Source: Vreelandella lionensis (GTDB lineage: Bacteria; Pseudomonadota; Gammaproteobacteria; Pseudomonadales; Halomonadaceae). From it: a DNA stretch of 64,000 nt. The first letter of the stretch is position 1. Each line of letters opens with the position of its first letter. Positions 18,150-26,664 of the stretch are shown here, one piece after another. The notes beneath the pieces are model-generated. The model worked only from the letters and a program-made list of their open reading frames with translations, was not told the origin of the DNA and did no database searches. The position numbers and the translations under genes are program-made. The stretch covers positions 159,658-223,657 of the forward strand of contig NZ_MWVI01000099.1 of assembly GCF_002087295.1 (NCBI RefSeq), given 5' to 3'.

Positions 18150-18695
18150 ATGAGTGATGCCCTACGATGCTCGTTTCCCGTATTAGGGGTGGCAGCCTGG
18201 AGCGGGACCGGTAAAACCACGCTGCTAGAGCAGCTGTTACCGCGGCTGCGCGAAATGGGGCTCTCGGTGGCGGTAATAAAGCATGCCCACCACCAGTTTG
18301 ATGTGGACCAGCCGGGTAAAGACAGCTACAAGCTGCGTAGTGCCGGGGCCACCCCTATGCTGATTGCATCGCGCCAACGTTTTGCACTGATGCAGGAAAC
18401 GCCAGGGCAGGAAGAGCCTGATTTAGCCTATGCTTACCCTAATGGCGCCGCATCACCCTGATTTAGTGATCGTTGAAGCTTCAAGGCATGGCCTATTCCC
18501 AAGCTGGTGCTTTACCGGGAAGGGATTGGCGATCCGGCTATTTTAAGCGATGAGTGGGCGCAGGCGGCTGCGCTTACTGCTGAGCCGCCGGTGGCTCTTA
18601 GGCCATCGGTGGCTCGCTTGGATTTAAATAATTGTGAAGAAATTGCTCGCTGGGTAAGTGAGTGGGCCGACCAACAACGCCGCACTCTGGCTTGA
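18150..18695 (+). CDS. mobB: Molybdopterin-guanine dinucleotide biosynthesis adaptor MobB (two compensating frameshifts)
   Basis: GTP-binding accessory protein for MobA in bis-MGD cofactor synthesis. Walker A AAWSGTGKTTLLEQL, then VIKHAHHQFDVDQPGKDSYKLR and QRFALM match E. coli MobB. An extra G near 18432 shifts the frame after DLAY. The shifted frame encodes LTLMAPHHPDLVIVE, and a missing G near 18478 returns it (GFKAWPIPKLVLYREG). Net length is unchanged at 181 residues. Two nearby opposite errors that keep the family sequence in three successive frames point to base-calling error. First of the Moco genes mobB-moaC/D-moaE. Confidence 0.88.
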
Positions 18696-18713
18696 TGATG
18701 AAAAGGTGACACC

Positions 18714-19514
18714 ATGCAGTTAACCCACCTGAACGCGCACGGCGAAGCGAATATGGTTGATGTCGGCGATAAGCGCGAGACCCGTCGTGAGGCTGTTGCC
18801 TCTGGGCGAATCGTGATGCAGCCCAATACTCTGCAGCTATTAAGCGATGGGGCGCTGCCCAAAGGGGATGTACTCGCAACAGCGCGTATTGCGGGTATTC
18901 AAGCAGCGAAGCGAACTCATGAACTGATTCCGCTCTGCCACTCGCTGGCGCTCTCCAAAGTAGCGGTGGATTTCGATATTGACCATGCAAATGGCTGGGT
19001 GAATGTATCGGCCATGTGTCGCTTGAATGGGCGCACGGGCGTCGAGATGGAAGCGTTGACGGCCGTTTCGGTTGCTTGCCTGACGCTTTACGATATGTGT
19101 AAAGCCGTTGATAAAGAGATGCGCATTGAAGCTGTGCAGCTCGACAGCAAGCGAGGCGGATTGCGTGGTGACTATCAGCGGGAGCGTGAGATGGTCACGC
19201 CCATTGTCACCGGTGAAGGCGCAGTGGGAGAGGTAAGCTTAGGTGAGCGCTGTGCCTCGCCCTGTGTGCGCGTCAAGTTTTTGGCAGAGCTGCGTGAGCG
19301 GGTCGGTGAGAGCGATCTGGCCATTGGGCTTGATAAGCTGCCAAGCCGCGATGTGGCCGGGCTAAAAGCTGCGCTTAGCGCCCAGGATGCACGCTTTTCT
19401 GTGCTGGCTGATCAGCGCACTCTATGTGCCATTAACCAAGTGATGGCAAATGATAGCGCTCGTATCACTGATGATGACGAAGTGGCCTTTTTTCCACCGG
19501 TAACGGGAGGCTAA
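18714..19514 (+). CDS. moaC: Cyclic pyranopterin monophosphate synthase MoaC fused in frame to MoaD
   Basis: Residues 1 to about 155 are Moa[33 protein letters not shown], the active-site [24 protein letters not shown] and [10 protein letters not shown]. After GDYQRERE comes a linker of about 28 residues. A ubiquitin-like MoaD domain then runs from [14 protein letters not shown] (near residue 182) to the essential C-terminal diglycine, PPVTGG. MoaC forms cPMP; MoaD is the sulfur carrier for MPT synthase with MoaE, which starts three bases downstream. The fusion has no stop as read. However, ATG at 19191 has GGGAG before it, and one added G in CGGGAG would end MoaC at TGA just before that ATG, so the fusion may be a base error. 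Confidence 0.88.
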   Translation: MQLTHLNAHGEANMVDVGDKRETRREAVASGRIVMQPNTLQLLSDGALPKGDVLATARIAGIQAAKRTHELIPLCHSLALSKVAVDFDIDHANGWVNVSAMCRLNGRTGVEMEALTAVSVACLTLYDMCKAVDKEMRIEAVQLDSKRGGLRGDYQREREMVTPIVTGEGAVGEVSLGERCASPCVRVKFLAELRERVGESDLAIGLDKLPSRDVAGLKAALSAQDARFSVLADQRTLCAINQVMANDSARITDDDEVAFFPPVTGG

Positions 19515-19517
19515 GCC

Positions 19518-19994
19518 GTGTCTGTTAGCGAGCCGACATTGCCAGATATCGCGGTAGAAGTGCAGTCCGCTCCGTTTTCAATGGCGTACGGCTATGAGAG
19601 CGCGCTGCGCCAGCGCACCGACATTGGTGCGATTGTGACGTTCACCGGGTTAGTGCGAGATTTTAACGAGGCGCCCGACGTAACGGGGTTAACCCTTGAG
19701 CACTATCCAGGAATGACCGAGCGCACCTTAACGCAAATTGCTGAGCAAGCCTGGCAGCGCTGGGCGCTGCAGGCGGTGCGCGTTATTCATCGGGTGGGCG
19801 ACTTATCCCCGGGCGACCCTATCGTTAGAGTGCTGGTGGCAAGCGCTCACCGCCGCGATGCGTTTGCGGCCTGCGATTTCATTATGGATTATTTAAAAAC
19901 CCAGGCGCCGTTTTGGAAGAAAGAGCACTCCAAGCAGGGGGCGTACTGGGTTAAAGAGCGCCACACCGATCAGCAGGATGCTGAACGCTGGTAA
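19518..19994 (+). CDS. moaE: Molybdopterin synthase catalytic subunit MoaE
   Basis: Large subunit of MPT synthase, which adds the dithiolene sulfurs carried by MoaD. 158 residues beginning with GTG, preceded by GGGAGG at the right spacing and three bases after the moaC/D stop. Motifs: GAIVTFTGLVRD, LTLEHYPGMTE, HRVGDLSPGDPIV, HRRDAFAACDF, and the active-site lysines in APFWKKEH, with YWV. Translation is probably coupled to the upstream fused gene, giving matched amounts of the two synthase subunits. Confidence 0.95.
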   Translation: MSVSEPTLPDIAVEVQSAPFSMAYGYESALRQRTDIGAIVTFTGLVRDFNEAPDVTGLTLEHYPGMTERTLTQIAEQAWQRWALQAVRVIHRVGDLSPGDPIVRVLVASAHRRDAFAACDFIMDYLKTQAPFWKKEHSKQGAYWVKERHTDQQDAERW

Positions 19995-20003
19995 CACCTG
20001 TGT

Positions 20004-21690
20004 TTAAGGCTCGTCGTTTAACTCTTCGATGGTCGGCATTTCAGCGGCCATGATCTGCAGGTGCACGTCTGGCATATGTTGTAAGTGGTTAGCCAGCCAG
20101 TGCACCAGCCTTGGCTGCAGCGCATGGCGCAAATCAGCCAAGGTGTCTGCCTCAATCTCTTCTAGCTGCTCATCCAGCCACTCGCTGAAGCTATCTTCAT
20201 CCATAGGGCTTGCGCCGTTGGCGTCAAGCATCAGACGCCCAATACGACACCATCCCGTTTCTGTTGCGGCTTCCGGTAGCGCTAGAAACAGACTGCCACG
20301 ACGGGCAGTAGGATGGCTGCTCTCAAGGCCAGGGTGAGGCACGACGCTATTTTGGTTAACAATGCAAGGCGGCTGTGGATAGCGCGTTTCGCAGCGCAGC
20401 CCTTGGTGGTCAAGCACGATCATATCGCCATTCACCGGTGCTAGCGGCGCTCTGATACCTAGCTCCTCAGCAAGCGCTTGGTGCGCCTCCTGATGGCGCG
20501 CTTCACCATGTACCGGCAGTAGCATTTTGGGCCTAACCCACTGGTAGAGCTTTTTCAGTTCTTCCTGAGCGGGGTGGCCGGTTGCATGAAGCTCGGGGTG
20601 GTTCATTTCGTCGAACAGCGTGACATCGAGTTGCAATAAACGTTTTTTAAGCTGCTCGATAGGGCGCTCATTGCCTGGAATTGTTTTGGCGGAAAAAATC
20701 ACGCTATCGCCGGGTTCCAAGTCCACAAAGGGGTGTCGACGCTGCGCCAAACGCTGCAAGGCAGCGCGAGGCTCGCCTTGGCTACCGGTGGCAATAATCA
20801 CGACCTCCTCCGGTGGCAGATAGCCCAAATCATGGGGTGGCACCAGGGGGGGGAAGTCATCCAGATAACCAAGGCCTCTAGCGACACTGACCATGCGCTC
20901 CATTGAGCGGCCCATCAAGCTAACGCGACGGCCACACGCTTGGGCCGCTAAGCCAATGGCCAGTACGCGCGCTAGGTTGCTAGCAAAACAGGACACTACC
21001 ACGCGGCCTTTACACGCTTTCAATGTGGTGGAAAGCGCCTTGGCAACATCCCCCTCGCTGCCCGACTGCCCTGGCATTGGCGCATTGGTCGAGTCACCTA
21101 CCAGAAGATCCACCGGCGCCAGTGCTCTAAACTGGGCAGCGTTCACGGGGGTGCCAATCAGTGGGTTGGGGTCGAGTTTCCAGTCGCCGGTGTGCAGTAT
21201 GCGGTAATCACCCGCCTGCATCATGATGGAGCAGCTTTCGGGGATGGAGTGGGTAACACTCAAGTAGCGCAGTGTAAATGGCCCGCTCTCCACCGCATCG
21301 CCTGGTTCAATCACTTCAATGGAGGCGCTGCTGAGCTGGTGTTCGGCGAATTTGTAACGCAATAGCCCTGCTGCGAGAGGAGTGGCAAAGATAGGGCAAC
21401 CCCATTTGGGCCATAGCCACGCCACCGCCCCAATATGATCTTCATGACCATGGGTGATAAACAGCGCCTTAGGTGTGATCTTCAGCGCCCTCTAGGGTGT
21501 CGGTATTAGGTACTTGTAGCGGCGAGTTGGGCAGGTCTTGGCGAATCATCATGCCGCAATCTACGGCGATCCACTGGTCGTCGTATCCATACAGCGTAAG
21601 ATTCATTCCAATTTCACCACATCCACCTAGCGGGAGTAGGCGCAGGGGCGGGCGACGACGGGGACGAAGTTGAACGCGGGATGGATGCAT
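20004..21690 (-). CDS. RNase J-type metallo-beta-lactamase/beta-CASP ribonuclease (frame broken by one extra base)
   Basis: The N-terminus has LLPLGGCGEIGMNLTLY and VDCGMMI. The frame breaks near 21490 in a GGG run; dropping one G restores LEALKITPKALFITHGHEDHIGAV, which contains the zinc-binding HGHEDH motif. Further motifs are SVTHSIPES, HTGDWKLD, the beta-CASP GDSTNA...SGSEGDVAKAL, VSCFASN, ATGSQGEPRAAL, then HATGHPAQEE and LPVHGE. Repaired length is 561 residues, the size of RNase J, with an acidic C-terminal domain. RNase J acts in RNA decay by endonucleolytic and 5'-to-3' exonucleolytic cleavage. No clear ribosome site precedes the chosen ATG. Convergent with moaE. Confidence 0.85.
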
Positions 21691-21880
21691 CAGTTATGAA
21701 AAGCCTAGAAAGTAATTCCTTAACTATACGGGAAGCGGGGGGCGGGTAACAATCATCGCGGCACCTGACCACGGTGCTTCCTCATCGTGCTTACGGTACA
21801 CTACCGCCGCTAATGTGGTTTACCTGCTGGTAGGCAGGTGCTTGGCGAGCGTGCCGTTAAATACGTTAAGAGTGTTTGTT

Positions 21881-22735
21881 ATGTCTCATTACTATCGTTT
21901 AGTTGTTTCCTGCCCAGATCAAGTGGGCATCGTGGCGCGTGTCTCAAGTTTTATTGCTCAACAAGGTGGCTCAATTACCGAAGCCAGCCAGCACTCTGAC
22001 TTAGAGACTGGCCGCTTTTTTATGCGTTACGAGATTCTGGCGGATTCGCTGGGCATGTCGGCAGAAGCACTACGCACGTCTTTGAGCCAGTAGCGGCTGA
22101 ATTTGATATGCAATGGTCGTTGGTGGATACCCAAAAACGCCGCCGAGTGGTGTTGATGGTTTCCAGGGAGTCTCACTGCTTGGTCGATCTACTCTACCGT
22201 TGGCAGGCAGGAGAGCTGGATTGCGATATTGTCGGGGTAATCTCTAACCATGACGACATGCGCTCACTGACCGAGTGGTATGGTATTCCTTACCACCACG
22301 TACCAGTAGATCCTGCCAATAAGCAGAAAGCCTTTGAGCAGGTGCAGGAGCAGATTGATGCTGCCCGCGCTGACTGCATAGTGCTGGCGCGCTATATGCA
22401 AATTCTGCCGCCTTCGCTTTGCGAACGGTATGCAGGGCGCGTGATTAACATTCATCACAGCTTCTTGCCTTCCTTTGCGGGTGCCAAGCCGTATCATCAA
22501 GCCTATGAGCGCGGCGTGAAACTGATTGGGGCAACTTGCCACTATGTGACAGAAGAGCCTGGATGCGGGCCCTATAATTGAGCAGGACATTCACCGGGTC
22601 AGCCACTGTCACACGCCTACCGATTTGGTACGTTTTGGTCGCGATGTGGAAAAAGCGGTATTGGCGCGGGGGCTGCGTTGGCACCTAGAAGATCGCGTGC
22701 TAATTCACGGCAACAAAACGGTCGTTTTTAGCTAA
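21881..22735 (+). CDS. purU: Formyltetrahydrofolate deformylase (two compensating frameshifts)
   Basis: Releases formate from 10-formyl-THF, supplying formate for PurT and balancing one-carbon pools. The N-terminal ACT domain reads [26 protein letters not shown] missing T near 22082 breaks the frame after LRTS (repaired [15 protein letters not shown]). The formyltransferase domain follows, with [31 protein letters not shown] and the catalytic [16 protein letters not shown] region. In the last of these an extra C near 22559 shifts the frame again. The repaired protein is 284 residues and ends GNKTVVFS; E. coli PurU has 280. Confidence 0.93.
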
Positions 22736-22753
22736 TCGGCAGAAGGGGGCGCT

Positions 22754-23425
22754 ATGTCGTTTGCACAAAGCGTATTGGCACCGTGGGCACTCGTGATGAC
22801 GTGGCTTTTATCGTTGGGTGTCATCGTCTGGTGCTTATGCCTGCGCCCCTGGCGGCCACTGCTTGAGGATACAGCGCTTCAGCACCGCTGGATGGCAGCT
22901 ACGTTGGCCGTCATGTTGATGTGGCAATTGCGTGCGCAAGCGGTGGACTGGTTAACTCTTCACTTGGTGTTTACGGTGCTGATGACGCTAGTCTTTAAAA
23001 TGCCGCTGGCGTTGATCAGTAACGTGATGATTAATGTCGCCATGGTGGCTATTGGCAGAAACGATTGGTCGCTAATGGGGGCAAATGTGCTGGTGACAGG
23101 TATTGTGCCTGCGATCGTGACCGGTTTTGTATGGCGAATCGTTGACCGTCGGTTGCCTGATAATTTGATGGTGTTTTTATTTGCTTGTGGCTTTTTTGGA
23201 ACGGCCTTGGCGACCTTAGGGGGAGGGCTATCTGCTGTTGCGCTGATTATCGTAGCGGGCACTGATCCCGAGGCCGTCTATCTCGCCCAAGAGTATGCCC
23301 GCTTTTTACCGTTACTGATGCCGTCAGAGGCATTTATAACCGGTATGCTGCTGAGTATTTTGCTGGTGTACCACCCAAGCTGGGTGGCCACCTTTAATGA
23401 CCACCGCTATATCGACTTGCAGTAG
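22754..23425 (+). CDS. CbiM-like energy-coupling factor ABC transporter permease / membrane protein
   Basis: 223 residues with about seven hydrophobic segments. It begins near residue 14 (ALVMTWLLSLGVIVWCL) and includes VDWLTLHLVFTVLMTLVFKMPLALI, where the TLHLVFTV stretch resembles the metal-site helix of CbiM-type S components. It ends LLVYHPSWVATFNDHRYIDLQ, similar to the MLLSIL-VYRP end of that family. Substrate is unknown; cobalt or nickel would be the family guess, but no ATPase or T component is nearby. It follows purU by 18 bases and is convergent with lexA. Confidence 0.6.
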   Translation: MSFAQSVLAPWALVMTWLLSLGVIVWCLCLRPWRPLLEDTALQHRWMAATLAVMLMWQLRAQAVDWLTLHLVFTVLMTLVFKMPLALISNVMINVAMVAIGRNDWSLMGANVLVTGIVPAIVTGFVWRIVDRRLPDNLMVFLFACGFFGTALATLGGGLSAVALIIVAGTDPEAVYLAQEYARFLPLLMPSEAFITGMLLSILLVYHPSWVATFNDHRYIDLQ

Positions 23426-23446
23426 CCTGCCTTACAGGTTGGGCAA

Positions 23447-24123
23447 CTAGCCAAGCGCTTGCCCATTACCACCGCGAATGACACCAACACCCACGCCTTC
23501 AATATCAAGCTGCTGAGTGCGTAGGTCGATCTCAATTGGTGCGAAATCTGCGTTCTCGGCAATCAGTGTTACTTGATGCCCCTGGCGTTTAAAACGCTTG
23601 ACCGTTACTTCGTCTTCTAATCGTGCCACGACAATTTGCCCATCGCGAACGCGGTCAGTGCGATGCACGGCCAGAAGGTCGCCTTCAAGAATGCCTACAT
23701 CTTTCATGGATAGGCCGCGCACCCGTAGCAGGTAATCTGCTTTAGGCGTGAAGTACTCAGCGGGCAGCGGGCAGTAACGGTCAATATGTTCAGCCGCAAG
23801 GATAGGGCTGCCAGCGGCGACCTCACCAATCACAGGAAGCCCATTGGGCAGCGGCTCATTAGTAGCAGGTGCTGCAGCCGCTGGCGTTTCATTAAGCTCC
23901 TGCGGCTCCTGGTTAGGTAAGCGGATGCCCCGTGATGTATTGCGAATTATACGAATAGCGCCTTTGCGCTCGAGCGCACGCAAATGCTTTCTGCTGCGTT
24001 AGGCGAGCGGAATCCCAGCGCTTTGGCAATTTCGGCGCGGGTAGGGGGGTAGCCAAGCTCACCCATGGTCTTAACAATAAAATCAAATACGTGCTGCTGA
24101 CGTGCTGTGAGTGGACGCGACAT
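23447..24123 (-). CDS. lexA: LexA repressor (frame broken by one missing base)
   Basis: SOS repressor and self-cleaving protease. The start [16 protein letters not shown] opens the winged-helix domain ([18 protein letters not shown]). Near 23989 one base is missing; restoring it gives [17 protein letters not shown]. The cleavage site lies in GEVAAGSP (Ala-Gly), and the catalytic dyad is Ser in [15 protein letters not shown] with Lys in [13 protein letters not shown]. Repaired length is 225 residues, somewhat longer than E. coli (202) because of a Pro/Ala-rich hinge around [18 protein letters not shown]. Divergent from psrA, as in Pseudomonas. Confidence 0.94.
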
Positions 24124-24177
24124 ACCAAACTCCAAAACAGTGAAAAGACAGTAGCTACATGTCGGCTTAATCAGTAT

Positions 24178-24193
24178 GTGTTTAAGTATACAG
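24178..24193 (-). promoter_or_regulatory. lexA: Candidate SOS box upstream of lexA
   Basis: On the minus strand CTGTATACTTAAACAC matches 12 of 16 positions of the LexA consensus CTGTATATATATACAG. It lies 55 bases before the lexA start, the usual place for autoregulation. The right half ends ACAC instead of ACAG. Confidence 0.5.
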
Positions 24194-24326
24194 TATGTTG
24201 CTCTGTCCAGTACATGACGAGTTACACCCAACCGAGACAGTCGTTAAGTGTCCAGTTAACGCTTACTACCATTTGGATAAGAGATTGAGGCCAGCAGGGG
24301 TTATGACATAGTATTCAGTCATGTTT

Positions 24327-24340
24327 AAAACACCTGTTTT
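24327..24340 (+). promoter_or_regulatory. psrA: Candidate PsrA operator upstream of psrA
   Basis: AAAAC-ACCT-GTTTT contains AAAC-N4-GTTT, the known PsrA half-site arrangement ([CG]AAAC N2-4 GTTT[GC]). It sits directly before the psrA ribosome site (GGAGG), where binding would block transcription; PsrA is autorepressed in Pseudomonas. Confidence 0.5.
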
Positions 24341-24352
24341 TTGGAGGGCGCT

Positions 24353-25030
24353 ATGGCCCAATCGGATACGGTAACGCGTATTTTAGATACTGCAGAGGTA
24401 CTGTTTGCAGAGCGAGGCTTTGCCGAGACGTCGCTGCGCAATATCACCAGCAAGGCCCGGGTTAATTTGGCGGGTGTGAACTCCCACTTTGGTTCCAAAA
24501 AAGCGCTAATTCAAGCGGTGTTTTCCCGCTATCTCGATCCATTTTCAGAGCGCTTTCACACCGCACTGGACGAGCTAGAAGCTCACTATCAAGGCCAGCC
24601 TATTCCTCTAGAAGTGCTGTTAGAGACCATGGCCACTACGGTACTGGCAGTGCCCGCCGAACGTAATAGCCTGAAGGTATTTATGCGGCTACTAGGGTTA
24701 GCCTACAGTCAGGCGCAAGGGCATCTGCGTCGCTACATTCAGCAGCAGTATGGCGATGTATTTACCCGTTTTACCGAGCTGGTGCGTAAAGCCACGCCTG
24801 AGCTGCCGGATGCCGAGCGCTTTTGGCGGCTACACTTTATGCTAGGTACAGTGATATTTACGCTCTCGGGACTGGATGCCCTGCGTGATATTGCTGCAAA
24901 GGATTATCAAGAGCAGGTGACGGTGCGTGATCTTGTGCGGCGGCTACGTCCAGTCGTTGTTGCTGCGATGAACGCGCCGTTACCGGCTGCCGTTGAAGAG
25001 GGAAACCATGGAAACGCCCAGGCTAGCTGA
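24353..25030 (+). CDS. psrA: TetR family transcriptional regulator PsrA
   Basis: Fatty-acid-responsive TetR regulator, 225 residues. The N-terminal helix-turn-helix AEVLFAERGFAETSLRNITSKA and the remainder (QAVFSRYLDPF, FMRLLGLAYSQAQGHLR, FWRLHFMLG) closely follow Pseudomonas PsrA. The divergent lexA neighbour also matches. In Pseudomonas PsrA senses long-chain fatty acids and controls rpoS and beta-oxidation genes. The ATG has GGAGG six bases upstream. The recognition helix reads VNSHFGSKK where nearly all TetR proteins have Tyr (VNYHFGSKK); this is either a base error or a real change in DNA contact. The 3' end overlaps the next gene by 23 bases. Confidence 0.87.
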   Translation: MAQSDTVTRILDTAEVLFAERGFAETSLRNITSKARVNLAGVNSHFGSKKALIQAVFSRYLDPFSERFHTALDELEAHYQGQPIPLEVLLETMATTVLAVPAERNSLKVFMRLLGLAYSQAQGHLRRYIQQQYGDVFTRFTELVRKATPELPDAERFWRLHFMLGTVIFTLSGLDALRDIAAKDYQEQVTVRDLVRRLRPVVVAAMNAPLPAAVEEGNHGNAQAS

Positions 25031-25523
25031 ATTACCGCCTTCTCAATCTGGTTGGATGGAGATTGACACCCAGCGGCAGCGGTTGCGCTGGTGGCAGGGA
25101 AAGGAAGTGAGCTATGAGTGCGCGATCTCCACTGGGGTTGCTGGCGTAGGGCAGCAAGAGGGTAGCGGCCAAACACCGCTGGGCTGGCACTATGTCCGTG
25201 CGTCTATCGGCAAGGGCTTGCCTGATAATGCGGTATTTCGTGGTCGCCGATGGACTGGCGAAGTATTTTCGCCTGAATTGGTGACAAATTACCCTGAGCG
25301 AGACTGGATTCTAACGCGCATTATGTGGCTCTGCGGTCTTGAGCGCGGCGTTAACCGTGGCGCTGATGTGGACTCCCAGCGGCGCTACATTTATTTGCAC
25401 GGCACGCCTGAAGAACAACCGATAGGTGTGGCTGCCTCTCACGGCTGCATACGCCTGCGAAATCACGATTTACACTACCTGTTTGCACACGCCCAACCCG
25501 GTACGCCGGTTTGGCTGCATTAA
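25008..25523 (+). CDS. Cytosolic YkuD-domain protein (L,D-transpeptidase / L,D-carboxypeptidase-like)
   Basis: 171 residues, essentially one YkuD domain: MEIDTQRQRLRWW at the front, STGVAGVGQQEGSGQTPLG, YIYLHGT, then the active-site ASHGCIRLR near residues 141-149 with the catalytic cysteine. There is no signal peptide, lipobox or membrane helix, so the protein should stay in the cytosol, unlike classical cell-wall L,D-transpeptidases. It overlaps psrA and precedes nagZ by 82 bases. The layout resembles the cytosolic YkuD enzyme ElsL/LdtK of Acinetobacter baumannii, which trims recycled muropeptides; that role here is inference. ATG with GAGGG upstream. Confidence 0.82.
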   Translation: METPRLAELPPSQSGWMEIDTQRQRLRWWQGKEVSYECAISTGVAGVGQQEGSGQTPLGWHYVRASIGKGLPDNAVFRGRRWTGEVFSPELVTNYPERDWILTRIMWLCGLERGVNRGADVDSQRRYIYLHGTPEEQPIGVAASHGCIRLRNHDLHYLFAHAQPGTPVWLH

Positions 25524-25605
25524 GCCCACTTCCGGGCGTCCTGCCAGAATTTTGACACGCTAAGCGGTTAGTCTAAAATGGCGCCCTTTTTGTCGGATCC
25601 TCCCC

Positions 25606-26616
25606 ATGACGCAACCCATTGGCCCGGTCATGCTTGACCTAGAAGGGCCGCAGTTATCCAGCGCTGAAAAGACATTGCTAAAAGACCCTGCGGTGGGCGG
25701 CGTTATCCTGTTCGCCCGTAATGTCGAAGATGCGTACCAAGAGCGGCAGCTCTGCAGCAGTATTCGTCGTGTGCGTGGTGATCTACTGCTAGGTATTGAC
25801 CAAGAGGGCGGTCGAGTCCAGCGGATCAAAAAAGGGGCGACCAAGCTGCCCGCCATGGCGCGAATTGGCGATCTGTATGCCAGCGACCCAGTAGCAGGGC
25901 TCACCTTAGCCAAAGACACAGGCTGGCTGCTGGGGATGGAAATGGCCGCCTGTGGGTTGGATATGAGTTTTGCGCCGGTGTTGGATGTTGAGAGCGGTAT
26001 CTCCAGCGTCATTGGCGACCGTAGTTTCAGCAGCGATCCAAAGCATGTCGCCTTGCTAGGACACGCCTTTATCGAAGGCTTGCATGACGCTGGCATGGCG
26101 GCAGTTGGTAAGCATTTTCCTGGCCATGGCGGAGTGGCGGCGGATTCCCATATTGCGCTGCCGGTGGATGAGCGACCCCTGGCCGAGCTGAAAGCCCGAG
26201 ACCTCGTGCCGTTTCGCGAGTTAGCGGGTGTGTTGAACGGCGTCATGCCTGCCCACGTGATTTATTCAGCGTTTGATACTCGCCCTGCAGGGTTCTCACC
26301 CAACTGGTTAGGCATGCTGCGTGAATCATTGGGGTTCAAAGGGTGTATTTTTTCCGATGATTTAAGCATGGCGGGGGCGCATGAGGCAGGCGGCCCGGCT
26401 GAGCGTGCCAAAGCGGCGCTGGCCGCTGGCTGCGATATGTTGCTGATCTGCAATGACCGAGCGGCAGCCATTGAGGTGCTAGAGGCCTTCCAAGGGGTGC
26501 TGAATAAACGGCCTGCCAAGCTGCGTTACGGCCGTGCTAGGCCTGAACTGGATGCACTGGCTGCACTCGGCCGTTGGCGCCGCACGCATGCCAAGCTCGA
26601 AGCGCTAGCGAATTAA
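25606..26616 (+). CDS. nagZ: Beta-N-acetylhexosaminidase NagZ
   Basis: Cytosolic GH3 enzyme that removes GlcNAc from anhydro-muropeptides in peptidoglycan recycling. 336 residues. Motifs: GIDQEGGRVQRI, the catalytic-loop KHFPGHG near residues 168-174 (its His is the family's unusual acid/base), and FSDDLSMAGA near 249-258 with the nucleophile Asp. The intermediate it makes in other bacteria induces AmpC through AmpR; no such system is in the window. Preceded by GGATCCTCCCC, with a weak ribosome site. Confidence 0.95.
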   Translation: MTQPIGPVMLDLEGPQLSSAEKTLLKDPAVGGVILFARNVEDAYQERQLCSSIRRVRGDLLLGIDQEGGRVQRIKKGATKLPAMARIGDLYASDPVAGLTLAKDTGWLLGMEMAACGLDMSFAPVLDVESGISSVIGDRSFSSDPKHVALLGHAFIEGLHDAGMAAVGKHFPGHGGVAADSHIALPVDERPLAELKARDLVPFRELAGVLNGVMPAHVIYSAFDTRPAGFSPNWLGMLRESLGFKGCIFSDDLSMAGAHEAGGPAERAKAALAAGCDMLLICNDRAAAIEVLEAFQGVLNKRPAKLRYGRARPELDALAALGRWRRTHAKLEALAN

Positions 26617-26664
26617 TTCCATTTTTATACCGTTTTCTTATTAGATGTTTTTTGGAGAAGTAGC

